A stretch of DNA of 64,000 nt from Meghimatium bilineatum (taxonomy: Eukaryota > Mollusca > Gastropoda > Stylommatophora > Philomycidae), in NCBI GenBank assembly GCA_034231615.1, contig CM067306.1, forward strand, positions 42,332,761-42,396,760. Reading direction: 5' to 3'. Positions within the stretch are counted from its first letter, which is position 1; every line of letters begins with the position of its first letter. The position numbers and the translations under genes are program-made. Shown here piece by piece: positions 1 through 60,370 of the stretch. The notes beneath the pieces were generated by a model, which was not told the DNA's origin, made no database searches, and worked only from the letters and a program-made list of their open reading frames with translations.

Positions 1-330
1 ATAAAGGAGTCATAAGAATACCACGGGCAAAAAGAAGATCCAACGCAGTCATCCGTAGAGACATGAATATGGAAGACTGGCTTCTCAAAACTATTTTTAA
101 AACAACCGCAAGCTAAGATATTTTTAGATACAGTGGTATAGAAATATTAATCATGCATGGAGATGTCCCAGGAAATAGGATAAGACAGTAATATACTTAG
201 GACATCGAATACCTTCTGAATATCACACTGGAAGAGGCTGAGAGGCCGAACAGAGAGACTTAAAGTTTTGAATTATATCAAACGAACTATTGGGATATCT
301 TTCTATTTTTGTTTGTTTAAATCCTAGAGA
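1..330. other. Intronic or upstream sequence, possible LINE 3' scrap
   Basis: No exon is recognisable. A Lys/Arg-rich stretch on the + strand near 1-110 and a weak one near 205-265 resemble the worn 3' tail of a non-LTR retrotransposon, but stops and frame breaks prevent assignment. Confidence 0.25.
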
Positions 331-399
331 CAGTTAGGTCAGTCAGAGAATGCAGTGTACGTTTCACCTTCTCTATTTATCTAGAGTGCTGATCTTTGG

Positions 400-1020
400 A
401 GTGAAGCGTTCTGCTCCCAGAAACTACCGATATATATAGGGTAGTGTTTTCATTGGATGGTTCCATTTGCATAAGGTGCCCAAAGCAGTTGATCTGCTGT
501 CTTTCTATATATTGTTTGCATGATATGGTCTATACTATTTTTCTAATGTCTTCATTTCTCATTCGGTCTCCTCTAGTGACATTTATAGCCTTTCTCGGAC
601 ATTTAATTTAGCATGTTGCAATCTTTCTGTGTTTTTGTCAGGGGCATGTCTGGCACTGGTAAAATAACGATGGAATAAGGATGGTGTTTATTATATGTCG
701 TGTTGTCGCCATGTTGATGTTTTTTTAAATCTGGGTTTTTAAGCAGCGGTGACAGTTGGTATAATACAGCGTTTGCATTTTGGCACCTCAATTTCTCTGA
801 CACATTTGCCGTCTTCTATAAAAATGCTTCCTAAATATTTAAATTCTGATGTCTGTTTTAGCCTCTAACATACACATTTAGCTGGTATGTTTCTCTGCAT
901 ATGTTCATAGTTTCTGTTTTTGATGTGTTTAATTTCATATTGTAATGTTCGCAGGCTGCCTGTAATGATTTTGTGTGTCTTTGTAGTTCAATCTTCAGTT
1001 TCATCTAACGCGTATAAACT
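400..1020 (-). mobile_element. LINE fragment, family B (reverse-transcriptase C-terminal region)
   Basis: On the minus strand, 803 down to 603 encodes a peptide with a CQNANAVLYQLSPLLKNPDL-like stretch, and just before it a YLGSIF-type motif reads from about 830. The same succession (YLGSIF, E..K, KAN, LLKNPAINMATKRQ) occurs at 55935-56110 on the + strand, so this is an interspersed element rather than a host gene. The region is the post-palm/thumb segment of a non-LTR reverse transcriptase. Stops and frameshifts show it is dead. Clade not assigned. Confidence 0.6.
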
Positions 1021-1600
1021 ATGCATGTGGCGACATCTCCAAAAAACGTAATTTAATGCATTACTTCCCCTGATGACATTCTGACCTAATTATTTCTTAA
1101 CGTGAAAGGAGGCATAACAATGTGTACTAATTAAAATGGCAGCGCGCCAAATGTTCATAGCATGACCAAAATCAGGCCAAACCGTCTACGATACAAGACC
1201 TACCTGGCTTGTGTGGGAATCATGCCTTTTTAATGACTCATTTGACTGTTCCCGCGATTTTCAATGGTCTTTATGATTGTATTTTGTGTGACATCTAATG
1301 CGAATCGAGGAAATAATCAGTCATTTAAACAAACTGGATTTTTCATTATTTAGGCCTTATTTTGCAGACATCCATGACTCAGAGCCGCAGACACAACTTC
1401 GTAACAGGGATATGGGAGCTTGTTAGCTGACGACTTTTGCTATTTTCTTTTCTTTAAGCCTCTGTATCACACTTCCGTGCCATAAAGCCTAATAATACAC
1501 AATTTGTATGTCTGATATCCGTGTTGACATACGATTGCGAAAGTTGGAAAATGACAAAGACATCGGAGAAGAAATTGAAATTATTTGAAAAAATGTCTTA
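1020..1600. other. Unassigned sequence with a possible foldback-element core
   Basis: No coding signal. The motif around 1236-1270 (CTCATTTGACT followed by a TTTTCAATGG-like block) also occurs near 21277-21305, where it is part of an inverted repeat, so a non-autonomous foldback element is possible. Confidence 0.25.
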
Positions 1601-1965
1601 AAAATTTCTCAAATATTGGTTGGGAAGAATTCAAATCAAGAATGCAAGTAAGAGAAAAACGCCAAGCAGCAATATGTTTCTACAACAGTAAGAAGAAAAC
1701 TATGTACTTCTATAGGACATGTACTTAGAATAAATGAAAACAGACTGCCACTACATGCATTAAAATTGAGTACCAGATGGCAAAATAAACAGAGGAAGAC
1801 CAAATGGGACACTTTGCAGAATAACCATGAAAGAGGGCATGACTATAGTTCTCAACAACTTACAAGAATTGCACACAATAGCATCACATCGCTCGAACTG
1901 AAGAGCTCCGGTTTCCGCCCTATGTACAACGTTCGACGCTGAAGGAGCATAGATAGATAGATCTG
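1600..1965 (+). mobile_element. LINE 3' fragment, family A, with GATA-type tail
   Basis: In broken frames the + strand encodes a decayed block of the kind GHVLRMNENRLP-HALK, then N-RGRPNGTL, the usual basic C-terminal tail of non-LTR retrotransposon ORF2. The piece ends at a short ATAGATAGATAGAT tail (1943-1960), typical of LINE 3' ends. A second copy in the opposite direction lies at 28680-28960 and shares long stretches such as CAATATGTTTCTACAACA. Inactive. Confidence 0.65.
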
Positions 1966-2389
1966 ACTGATGCCAGCTGAACGTGATATGGTAAATACAT
2001 ATTAGAACCGATGTATGTTAAGTAGTAGTTTTACGTGGAACAAGTAAACGAAAGTGACGTTTCAACCTAAATCTCTTCAGCAAGATATGGACAAACAAAC
2101 AATGAAACAACACATTAGACCGAAGACAACACGAAGCTATGTGATGGGCTCTGAAAGAAGATCTATTACAATTATCGTAAATACACAGTCCATGTTTATT
2201 GGTAGTATTCTTTGAAACATAACACGAAACATGCACAGTAACTAGTCGCTGCGACTCCGGAAAGAGAGTATTTGAGGCGTTCAAACTCTCACTCCGTCGT
2301 AAATAGTAAAGTTAACCCATAACATTTAACTGCCGTAGGGGTATCAGATGTTAGCAATCTCACATTTTAGTGGCTCTGCTATATGAGGG

Positions 2390-2556
2390 CGGTAGCCATC
2401 TTCTCTCTGCCGTAATATTTGCTTCCCGAACTGATCCGGTACCCTATTAAGGCTGGATCGACCCGGGAACCGATGTTTTCGCATCAACTTGGGAATGAAC
2501 CCAGGACCACTCATATGCTAAACCAGTGCGTCAATCACTGCGCTACACTCCCCCCC
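2390..2556 (-). repeat. tRNA-derived SINE (tRNA-Ala-like head)
   Basis: Read on the minus strand, 2556 to 2490 gives GTGTAGCGCAGTGATTGACG (box A-like), an AGC anticodon position flanked by TT..AT, and the box B-like GGGTTCATTCCC. The succession parallels tRNA-Ala(AGC). A degenerate body follows to about 2390 and a C-tract abuts the head. The acceptor stem does not pair, so this is a SINE head, not a working tRNA gene. Confidence 0.55.
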
Positions 2557-2834
2557 CCCTTCCAAAAAAAAATATTAGAACCCGTTTAAATCAGTGTAAA
2601 CACAAGAGTATACATAACATGAGTAAAATGTTGGCAAACAACACACCCCCCTCCCCCAAAACACTTACATTTTTTTAAAAAGACATCACAACGAAAATGT
2701 ATGGTTTTCAAAAGCCATGAACAATATCAGGATATTCCTCTCCGCCACCTACCCACAAACAGACTTTAACGAAATGATATCTACACCCCGCGATGGAGTC
2801 AACAGTGATCCTGCTATACACATCTATCTATTGT

Positions 2835-3440
2835 CTATTGTCTTTCCCCAGGTGAATGATTGTTGATCGCATTCACACTTTCCGTTAAGCGTAGGGGTGG
2901 TATCTTAAGCTGTCGTTTCAAGGCCAGATGTGTCGCCGAGGTTGCATTTAGTCCATGTTTATTCAAGGTTATCTTGATGTTTTCTATCCACCGTTTTCGT
3001 GGTCTACCTTTGTCCTTACGCCCGGATATTCTTGTATTATATGCTCTTATTGGTATTTGGTTTGGCTTCATCCTCATAAGGTGACCGAACCATTTTACTT
3101 GCTGTCTCTCAATATGTTCGATACATGATATTATACCAACTATTTTCTTAATTTCTTATTTTATCTAGTTTGGTAACCATTGCAGCTTTTCTCACTTCAT
3201 TTCACATGTGCCGATTTTTCTTTGCTGCGAAGCTGTTAAAGACCATGTTTGACATTGGTAGCACAGTGTTAGTATAAAAATTGTAGATATTATTTGTTTT
3301 TTAATTTCCATCTTGATCTTTGGATGAAGAAGTAATGGTGAAAGTTGGTAAGTCACTGTGTTTGCTTTCTGGCACCTTGTTTCTATTTCTCTGTCTAGTC
3401 TTCCATCTTCGGAAAAAAATGCTGCCTAGATATTTAACTT
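2835..3440 (-). mobile_element. LINE fragment, family B, 3' half
   Basis: Minus-strand 3077 to 2835 reads MRMKPNQIPIRAYN, then GRKDKGRPRKRWIENIK and ends NNHSPGERQ: the basic C-terminal tail of a non-LTR retrotransposon ORF2. Further upstream on that strand (to about 3440) fragments of YLGSIF and AAMVTKL type remain in broken frames. A closely similar 3' end is present on the + strand at 61395-61600. It ends about 100 bp before exon 1. Confidence 0.7.
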
Positions 3441-3547
3441 GCTATACACATCACTTCTAATAAATGTGATGACGCGGCACTTGATGATGAACTAAACAAT
3501 TGTAAAGATATATAATTGCATTATCATAGATTTAACTATGTTCCCAG

Positions 3548-52111
<48,564 letters not shown>

Positions 52112-52198
52112 ATTATTTTAATTGTATTTATCTAGCATGAATTATGGTATAGTCCCCCTTTCACATACACTCAAATAATGTGTTGTATGTCTATTTAA

Positions 52199-53438
52199 CC
52201 CTTTCCCTGCAGCAGTACAAAATTCCTTCCACTGCCGTAGAAAAAGTCATCTGTGGGTATGATTTTTTTAGTGGGGAATTTTGCAGATCTGACAAAGGTG
52301 TCACTCGGTGCAGTTTTTATGTTTATTACAAAGGTCACTCCAAAATTCCCGTGTTGATTCTTCCAATTGATAAATTGCTACGTCAGTGATATTGATTTTA
52401 TTGTATTTTTGCCGTGAGAACTTTAAAATGAGTGATATAGCTGATGATAGCAGTTCAAAAAGACTGTTTTTAAATTAGAATAAAATGGTCTCAGAATTAG
52501 ACAAATCTGAACCAGATGACCAGCCCAGCATGTCTGGACATCAACATTGTGTGCATGCTTAGATTTAGATCAGTACTAGTACCTCTCTATCGGGTATTTT
52601 AACTCACCAATGGAACTTTTGAGTATCTGGCCCAGGCAGCTTTGGTGGAAATAGTTGTGTCTCGCAGCATATCCATGTTCCAGTGGTATAAAGATGATGT
52701 ATTTTCGGTACTGCTGCTTGGTAGACTATGAGTTCAATGGTGCGTCCCTATTTTTTCTGATACACTTATGCAGTCTTCTAAATATGGCATTAGAGTTAGC
52801 TAGCTATTCTATTGTGTACCTTGCAGTCACTGTTTATAACTTGTGAGAGTGCTGCCCATATAGGTCAGGGGTGGACAAATATCCAGCACGCCAAGCCCTA
52901 TTTTTCAGACCTCGCAGGCTGATCTGAAACTACTATCTGTACACAGTTATTTCAAAAGTGAAATTATACTTATTATAATGCTTAGCATAGATTTCATTTG
53001 AAAATTGGTATCATATCCCATTCAGGAGGCAGCCAGTATCTCAGCATTTTTTTTACTGTAGTGATTTTCTAGGCAATTTAAATATGTGAAGTAGCTTGCC
53101 ATTGCTTTCTGAATGGTCTGAATGCATAATTGTCTGTGGCGGTACCCAAACCCAATACCGTGGCTGCCACAGACGTGCTCTGTACCATGCCGCCACAGGA
53201 CGGATGTACATTACTCTCTATATATTAAAAAAATTTCACCTTCCAGAAATTCTGTTCTGTCAAGATTAATACTCATAATTGTAGTCAAGAGACTTCATGG
53301 GTGCTGCCATTTTAGAATAATTTTTATCGTGGTTGAGCTATTATACATATTTCTGAAGTATCATAATAGCTTTGACAATCATTGTTGTTCACCAAGGTTA
53401 TGTAACGGAAATTCAACAGCTGTTTGGTCAGTAAAGTG
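52199..53438. mobile_element. piggyBac-like element in the MLCK 3' UTR
   Basis: Flanked by TTAA at 52195-52198 and 53439-53442. Left end CCCTTTCCCTGCAGCAG; right end reversed CACTTTACTGACCAAACAG: short imperfect inverted repeats of the piggyBac CCCTTT type with the hallmark TTAA target. 1240 bp. The short + frame from 52429 (MSDIADDSSSKRLFLN) may be a decayed transposase start, but no catalytic domain is recognisable. An inner hAT-like start CAGGGGTGGACAAA is at 52865. Confidence 0.55.
52479..52484 (+). promoter_or_regulatory. AATAAA inside the inserted element
   Basis: First AATAAA after the MLCK stop codon, 368 nt downstream and within the piggyBac-like insertion. Could serve as a transposon-supplied poly(A) signal; transcript ends are needed. 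Confidence 0.35.
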
Positions 53439-53495
53439 TTAACACCCTTATGACAGAGAGATAGCAACTCATGCCCACATGTAGCTCACATCAGA

Positions 53496-53501
53496 AATAA
53501 A
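53496..53501 (+). promoter_or_regulatory. Possible ancestral MLCK poly(A) signal
   Basis: AATAAA 54 nt past the right TTAA of the inserted element. Removing the insertion would put it about 145 nt after the stop codon, a normal 3' UTR distance. Confidence 0.4.
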
Positions 53502-53675
53502 TAACCATGCTAGAGTGAAAACAATCAGTTTTTCAAGAAAAAAGACACTTATTTTAGTGAAATAGGAAGGGAATTTCATTCTCTTAAATAAATGTTCACA
53601 ACTAAAATGTTCTGTGCATAATTCTTTCTCCGACAAACACAAATAAACTTTGAAGATACAAATTATTTTGCAATA

Positions 53676-53698
53676 TATATATATATATATATATAATA
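53676..53698 (+). repeat. TA microsatellite
   Basis: About 11 TA units. Confidence 0.95.
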
Positions 53699-53792
53699 GC
53701 CAGCCATCGCAGGCGATGATGATGACAGTTTAAAACATGTGATGTTGCATCTCTCTGGTGTGTGTGGAAATTACTGAAAAGTCAAATCTTGG

Positions 53793-54015
53793 CATAGAAT
53801 CCCCCAGAGATATCTTAACCACACATACTCGTTACAGAGATATCTTAACCACACATACTCGTTACAGAGATATCTTAACCACACATACTCGTTACAGAGA
53901 TATCTTAACCACACATACTCATGACTGAAATTATTGTATCCTAACCACTTAGCAACACATGGCAATCCAGTATCCTAACCACTTAGCAACACATGGCAAT
54001 CCAGTATCCTAACCA
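53793..54015 (+). repeat. 30-bp and 34-bp tandem repeats
   Basis: Four units of GAGATATCTTAACCACACAT plus ACTCGTTACA (53805-53925), then two units of GTATCCTAACCACTTAGCAA plus CACATGGCAATCCA. Both contain TCTTAACCA/TCCTAACCA, so they may share an origin. Confidence 0.9.
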
Positions 54016-55430
54016 TTTATCAGCTCACCTCTCATAACAAAGTATTCTTACTACTACCAACCTGTTTGTAGATGGATTTGCAGTCGCATGTAAATTGTTA
54101 TTCCTTATAATTTTTAAATTTAATAGCTGTTATATTTTTATATTTCATTGTGTTCTATGCTCTTGAATTTTAAGAATCAAAATCTTTCCATTTTTTTAAT
54201 ACATTATATAAAAAATCACTTTGTTATTTATCCCACAACCTTGGATTTTTACATCAATCACAAATGATGACGACCAAGTGTTGCATACACTTGAAATTCA
54301 GTTAGAGATATGCCCTTGCTTATGAATACACGGTGAAGCCTTATTGGAGCTGCAAATGTCCTTGGACAGTTCGAGCATGGAATGACCATTGTAGACAGTT
54401 TTTCGTCTATTTGTAACTTTCTAGCTACTTTCTCTGCTGAATTTCTCTTCTTTTCACAATAAAATGCTCCCTTTTTTATCATTTTCTACAAATTATTAAC
54501 ACATCTTTTAGCCACCTTGAGATCGTGTACCCTTCTCAGCTCACCATAGAGAAGTATCTTTGGCAGGCAAGGATCCAGCATTAAGTGCCAGATGAACTGC
54601 CCAATGAATCTGTGTCTGCATCAGATTAGTATCGATGCTACTAGGGATACCAGATCTTTCAAGAATTGTGGTATCTGGAATCTTGTCTTGCCATCTGATG
54701 TTCATAACTTTATCAAATGCCTATTGTACATAAGTCAACCTTCTTTTAGAGAGTTGTGTGATATTTTTTCTTAGATGATCTGTTTTGAAAAATGACAAAA
54801 CTTGTTTGTTGGTTTATTTAACTGCCAACTATAATTTGTTAGCTTTAATAAATCCAAGTTGTTAAGCAAAATTGGTTTTAAATTTGTGTGAAACTGAATT
54901 CTATGTGTATGTATATATATATATATATATATAATTTTCTAAGTGTGTCCTACTCTCAGCTGTGCACACAGAGAAAAATGTAAATACAACTGTAGCTATA
55001 GAGATTTCTACAAATGATCCATGTAAGATGTTTCTATATGTAGAAACTGAATTATTTGTACATAAAATATATAATATGCTAGGCTTTGTCTGTTCTCAGA
55101 AAGTGAACACAAACCAAAAAATGTGTAAATACAGCCTTACCTACATCATTTTCTAAAAATTACTAGTATCTGAAAATTATATTGAATTAAGCCATAGACA
55201 TAACAATATGAAATAAGTGTTGACTGGAACAGTGGTTCTTAATGTGATTGTCAATGTGGCAAAAATGGGAGCTATGTGGGTGTCACGAAGAAAATATTTT
55301 GAAATTTCGGGTCACCAAAATGTCTGAGAATATGTTGAAATTACCAAAATTGGGATAGTCATAAAGTCTCAGTTTGGCTTCAAAGTGTAGGGTACACACA
55401 GATGCTATCCTTGTACTGACAATTGAATAT
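54016..55430. other. Downstream intergenic sequence, mostly unassigned
   Basis: TA microsatellite at 54912-54933. 54960-55000 and 55100-55135 repeat a GTGCACACAGAGAAAAATGT AAATACA-like block. 55230 begins CAGTGGTTCTTAATGTG, which resembles a hAT-type terminus, but the other end was not found. Confidence 0.35.
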
Positions 55431-56200
55431 GATTAACAGCTAAACATCATCTTTGTAGACCAAGTAAAAGCTTTTCAGAGTTGATAGGAATAAATTGTGG
55501 CAAATACTAGAAGATTACAGAATACATGGACAATTGCTATTTTTAAGAGGACTATAAAAACTCACGAAGTATAATAAGAACAAACGAAGGACTCACAGAA
55601 ACATTCAAGACAACAACGGATAAGACAGAGATGTGTTCTATCACCACTACTGTTTAGTACACACACATGGATAGGTTAGCGAAAGAGAGAGAATCGAGAG
55701 ACCACAAAATCTCAGAAATATCAAGAGACCTAGGAAAATCTCTGCACGATATACTCTTCGCAGATGATCAGGGTCTAATATATGAAACTGAAGAACTACA
55801 AAGACACAAATTCATTACAGGCAGCCTGCGAACAGCACAATATGAAATTAAATACATCAAAAACAGAAACTATGAAATATAGAGAGCAACAGAACAGCTA
55901 AATATTAGCGGCAAAAAAAATGAAAATAAACATCCAAATTTGAATATTTAGGAAGCATTTTCACAGAAGACAGCAAAATTGATAAAGAAATTGAGATGAG
56001 GTGCTAAAAAGCAAATAATGTAAGATATAACTGACACAACTGCTTAAAAAACCCAGCGATTAACATGGCAACCAAAAGACAGATAATAAATCTTTATTCT
56101 AACGTTGTGTTGGTGAAATGTCTGAGAAAGGCTATAAATGCCACCAGAAGAGACAAAATGAGAACATCAGAACAATAGAAAAGACCATAATCATCAATCA
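55430..56200 (+). mobile_element. LINE fragment, family B: RT palm to thumb
   Basis: Across broken frames: FVDQVKAF near 55456 (RT block with catalytic Asp), LWQILEDYRIHG near 55495, RQRCVLSPLLFS-like near 55620, DILFADDQGLIYETEELQRH (55766 on, FADD motif) and FEYLGSIFTEDSKIDKEIEM near 55940. The family B copy at 400-1020 continues the same region. Inactive. Confidence 0.8.
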
Positions 56201-56208
56201 ATCAAGTG

Positions 56209-57075
56209 CCATGCCAAATGGCATAGGTGATCATGTTTCTCCACCACGACTCCCTGTCTCTTGTGTTGTCAATAAACTCGGTGAACTCATCATCATCAGG
56301 TGCCATGCCGGCTGGCATATGCAGTCATGGCTCTCCACAGTATTATGTATCAAAGTTGTTGTTTCCTTGCCGTGCCAGGTTGTCAAACTGTCTAATATTT
56401 TCTCACGTTGTCGCCCTCTGTCTCTGTTGCCTTCAATTTTGCCTGCCTGTCTCATGAAGTGGCCAAAAAAAGAAGATTGCCTTTTTCTTCTATTGTTGAT
56501 TAAGGTCTGTTTCGCATTTGACTCAACACATCCACATTAGTTTTTCTGGCAGTCCATGGTATACTCAGCATTCTTCTGTAGAACCACATCTCTGTACCCT
56601 CTAATTTCCCACTTTCCAGTTTGTTTATTGTCCAAGACTCACACCCATATGTTAGTGTAGGGGTTATATAGCACTGCAGTACTCTCTCACCTCTAATGAC
56701 AAGGTCATATTACACAGTATATTTTTAACTTTTCTGAATGTTGTTTTTCTGAATGTTGAATGTCCTATTCTGCATCTGATTTCTGTTGAACAACTTCCAT
56801 CTGCTGTAATGATGGTACCTAAATATTTGAATTGGTGGACCTATTTTAATACTATATCATTCACTTTGATCTTGCAAGGTGTGTTATTTTGTTTCTTTGA
56901 AATAACCATTACTTTTGTTTTCTTGATATTTAGGAAGAGGACTTTCTTTACTTTCTGTGACTATTACATTAATTAAATCTTGAAGGTCTTACTCACTTTT
57001 TGCAATCAGAACACTGTCATCCGCATATCTCAAATTATTTATGTTATGATATTCCTGGGATATCTACTATTGCAC
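56209..57075 (-). mobile_element. LINE fragment, family C, copy 2
   Basis: Minus strand: NNLRYADDSVLIAKSE near 57045-57000 (YADD motif), FLNIKKTKVMVISKKQN near 56940-56890, YLGTIITADG near 56825, and a 3' end RDRGRQREKILDSLTTWHGK (56423-56364). The 3' 180 bp match 11876-12060. Broken by stops and deletions. Confidence 0.85.
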
Positions 57076-57109
57076 GCAATATGTTTTCAATGGTGAACTA
57101 CCTTGCCAC

Positions 57110-57725
57110 AATACAAGTCCATCTAGCAACTTTTCTCTTTGTCGTCCCCTATCTCTCCACCCCTTGATCTTTCCAGTGGTTATTAAGTGTTCCAGCTGTG
57201 TTCTTCTCAGCACATGCCCTAGAAACCTTGACTGTCTGCCTCTAATGTTTGATATGATTGATCTTTTTATGCCAGCATCAATAAGAACCTCTGCATTAGT
57301 ATTTTTAGCTGTCCATGGTATTTTCATCATTCTTCTCATAAACCACATCTCTGTAACCTATAATTCACTTTGAATTTTTTTGTTTACAGTCCATGCTTCA
57401 CATCCATAAATAAGAATTGGTTCGATATAACATCTCAGCACTCAAATTCGGGTCTGCAGTGATAGTGTTCCATTGCACAAAATATGCTGATTTGGTGTGT
57501 GCTTTTCGGCTCTTTATCTCACTTGAGCATCTACCTTCTGATGTTAACAGGGTGCCAAGATATTTCACTTTTTCAAAATGTGTTAATTTTGTGTCGTTAA
57601 TTATTATGTTGCATCTTGGTGGTGTATGTCTCTTCGAGACAACCATTATTTCTGTTGTCTTTTTGTTTAAACTGAGGCCTTTGTTTTCACTTTCTTTCAC
57701 TACTTTATCTAACATGACAGGGCTT
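57110..57725 (-). mobile_element. LINE fragment, family C, copy 3
   Basis: Minus strand: GLSLNKKTTEIMVVSKRHTP, LTHFEKVKYLGTLLTSEGRC, then MWFMRRMMKIPWTAKNTNAE, GRQSRFLGHVLRRTQLEHLI and WRDRGRQREKLLDGL. It runs from after the RT palm to the C-terminus with one frame change near 57390. In line and same orientation with copy 2, so it may be a tandem or a nested insertion. Confidence 0.85.
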
Positions 57726-58185
57726 GTACAACAGCAGAAAGAATGGCTACAGAACAAGAAAAAAACCAAGAATAAGATTGGACTATTCAATCAGAAATTG
57801 TTAATAATCACAGCCTAACCATGGCAAGCGCAACAAAGACGACCAGAGACATAATACTTCAACTCTGTATAACGCCTAACAGCATTTGTGGAAATTGACA
57901 ATATAGATAAGGTAGATAAGACTAGTTAGATAAGACTAGATTAGAATAGATAGATAGAGATATAGGCTAGTTGAGTTCATGTTTGCTTAATGGGCAACTT
58001 TCCATAAAATTTGCATCAATCTGAAATTTTGTTAAATGTTATGACGTCACTAACACAGATTTGCATGCCACTAGTAATTTATTTCATTCCACTTTCCGCA
58101 AAAAGGTAGGCCTTTTAAGTAAACATATACTGCTAGGTGTTTTCTAAGAATATCTTAGACTTCCCTGTTAGTATTGTAAAGTGGC
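57726..58185. other. Intergenic, nothing recognisable
   Basis: Short GATA/TAGATAAGACTAG low-complexity stretch at 57905-57955. No gene signal. Confidence 0.4.
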
Positions 58186-58497
58186 GTTCACATTCTTTTT
58201 TTTCCTTCTGCGTTCGATCTCAAACTCCTGCAGAGTAACAGGATGTAGTCCTGAGAATGGAATGCATTGTGTCATGGTTTACAGCATTGCTACGATATCT
58301 GTGCCTTTTGGCCTGACACATCTGATTTCAGCATGGCTATGGGTCTCTGACCATATATGGGATGGAACAGCCAACTCCATTCCATAACCTCTTTAGTCGC
58401 CTCTTACTTTTTTACCTTCATACATGGAAGGTAAACAGTTATGTTATTCTTTGCTCCCCTTTTGGGCCCCAGCAACACATGGGCGGCTTTCACATTG
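58186..58497 (-). repeat. Interspersed repeat family R, copy 5
   Basis: The most complete reverse copy: TCTCAAACTCCTGCAGAGTA, GTCATGGTTTACAGCATTGC, TTTGGCCTGACACATCTGAT, ATGGGATGGAACAGCCAACT, TAACCTCTTTAGTCGCCTCT, CTTTGCTCCCCTTTTGGGCC. Ends near CAGCAACACATGGGCGGC, which the copy at 45635 also approaches. Suggested full length about 300 bp. Confidence 0.8.
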
Positions 58498-58524
58498 CAA
58501 CACTTTATTCAGATCAGTTTTATG

Positions 58525-59390
58525 AGTAATTGATAGTATCAGTAATACCTCACTAAGAGCAACTGACAGTATCAGTTATACTTCACTAAGAGCAATTGAC
58601 AGTATCAATAATACTTCACTAAGAACAATTGACAGTATCAATAATACTTCACTAAGAACAATTGACAGTATCAGTTATACTTCACTAAGAGCAATTGACA
58701 GTATCAATAATACTTCACTAAGAACAATTGACAGTATCAATAATACTTCACTAAGAACAATTGACAGTATCAGTTATACTTCACTAAGAGCAATTGACAG
58801 TATCAATAATACTTCACTAAGAACAATTGACAGTATCAGTTATACTTCACTAAGAACTATTGACTGTATCAGTTATACTTCACTAAGAGCAATTGACAGT
58901 ATCAGTTATACTTCACTTTAATAGCTATTGACTGTATCAATTATACTTCATTTTCTAAGCCACTGACAGTATCAGTTATACTTCACTTTAATAGCTATTG
59001 ACTGTATCAATTATACTTCATTTTATGAGCAATTGACAGTATCAGTAATACTTCACTAAGAACTATTGACTGTATCAATTATACTTCACTTTATGAGCAA
59101 TTGACAGTATCAGTAATACTTCACTAAGAGCAAGTGACAGTATAAGTTATACTTCACTAAGAACTATTGACTGTATCAATTATACTTCACTTTATGAGCA
59201 ATTTACAGTATCAATTATACTTCACTTTATGAGCAATTTACAGTATCAATTATACTTCACTTTATGAGCAATTTACAGTATCAGTTATACTTCACTTTAA
59301 GAGCGATTGATTGTATCAATTATATTTCACTTTAAGAGCAATTGACAATACCAGTTATACTTCACTAAGAGTAATTGATAGTATACTGTG
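58525..59390 (+). repeat. 33-bp minisatellite, about 26 units
   Basis: Unit CAATTGACAGTATCAATAAT plus ACTTCACTAAGAA; variants ATAGCTATTGACTG and TTTATGAG. Type alternation (AATAAT/GTTAT) shows higher-order pairs. Confidence 0.96.
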
Positions 59391-59970
59391 AGTCGTGGAG
59401 CATGTTAAAAAGGATTGGGATCACTGAAATATTCGGTTGTCCAAAGTGTTAACATGGTCAATAAGAGCAATTGACAGTATCTGTCATTGACAATAGCAAT
59501 TGACTGCCATGGTCATACAGAGGTCACAGGCAAGGAAAGATCAGACTCATTGGCGGGCTGTGGCTGATGCCGCCGTATTGAAGAGAGTTAGGGTCTAATA
59601 ATGACCTAATAGAAGCGGTCATTGATTTACTACATTGTGTTTCTATACTCTGAAGATTTGGGGGTTATTTATATTGTGGGTCAAATTTAAAAAGTTCACA
59701 GACCCCCCAGTTCTAGATTGATCATTTACAATTATTTGAGCTGCTTATGATTTCAATATTACTGATTTTTAAATAGTACATTATAGATAATACTGTCTCC
59801 CCAAGTTTTTATGATAATATTACCACAAATTCATCAGTTTTGATGGATGATAGCATCTTATACATATATAATTTCTGAAAATTTGCATAACCTAATTTTT
59901 TGGTGAGTTTTTAGTCAAAAGTTATCATGACTATCTTATGCACAACATTTTTATTAATTTTAAACTTTAT
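59391..59970. other. Intergenic, nothing recognisable
   Basis: No coding, RNA or repeat signal of note. Confidence 0.35.
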
Positions 59971-59971
59971 G

Positions 59972-60160
59972 CAGTGGATTCCCCTACACGGTGGAATCAT
60001 ATAATACATACCGGTACATTTATAATAAATTTCCCTATTTAACAATGCTTTTCGAACCCCCAATTATTTTAATTCTTTAGTTTTTATACTGTATATAGTA
60101 AATGTCTGTTATTACATATATATTTTGTCTGTCATGTTGTTTATAGTGGAATTTGACTGT
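59972..60160 (+). mobile_element. MITE-like element, family M, copy 1
   Basis: Starts CAGTGGATTCCCCTAC and ends GTGGAATTTGACTG before TA. Inner blocks AATTTCCCTATTTAACAATG and CTGTATATAGTAAATGTCTG then TTATTACATA are shared with 61110-61180, 61763-61930 (reversed) and 63133-63290. The CAGTGGAATC terminus with TA flank suggests a mariner-type MITE. Confidence 0.5.
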
Positions 60161-60370
60161 ATAGACCCTAACAAATTGATCCTGGCTGCCTAAATATTTA
60201 TGTACCAGAAAAAACAAAATGATTTATATATAGCGTAAAACTAAATAATAAAAATCATAGAGGATTTGAAGTTTTGTTAAATAAGGAATTCAGTTAAACA
60301 TGTGTACACTATAGAAGGATTGCACTATACTGTATGTTTATTTTGATCCAGTAAATTTATGTGTTCTAAT

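Noticed and set aside
1-3547. Missing first half of the first Ig domain
   Set aside because: Searched for a W-containing B-C strand exon with a matching donor (phase 0) and found none; the region is LINE and SINE sequence.
52180-52389. 69-codon frame just after the MLCK stop, possible extra exon
   Set aside because: MLCK already ends naturally after its Ig; this frame starts at a transposon-like terminus and matches nothing I know.
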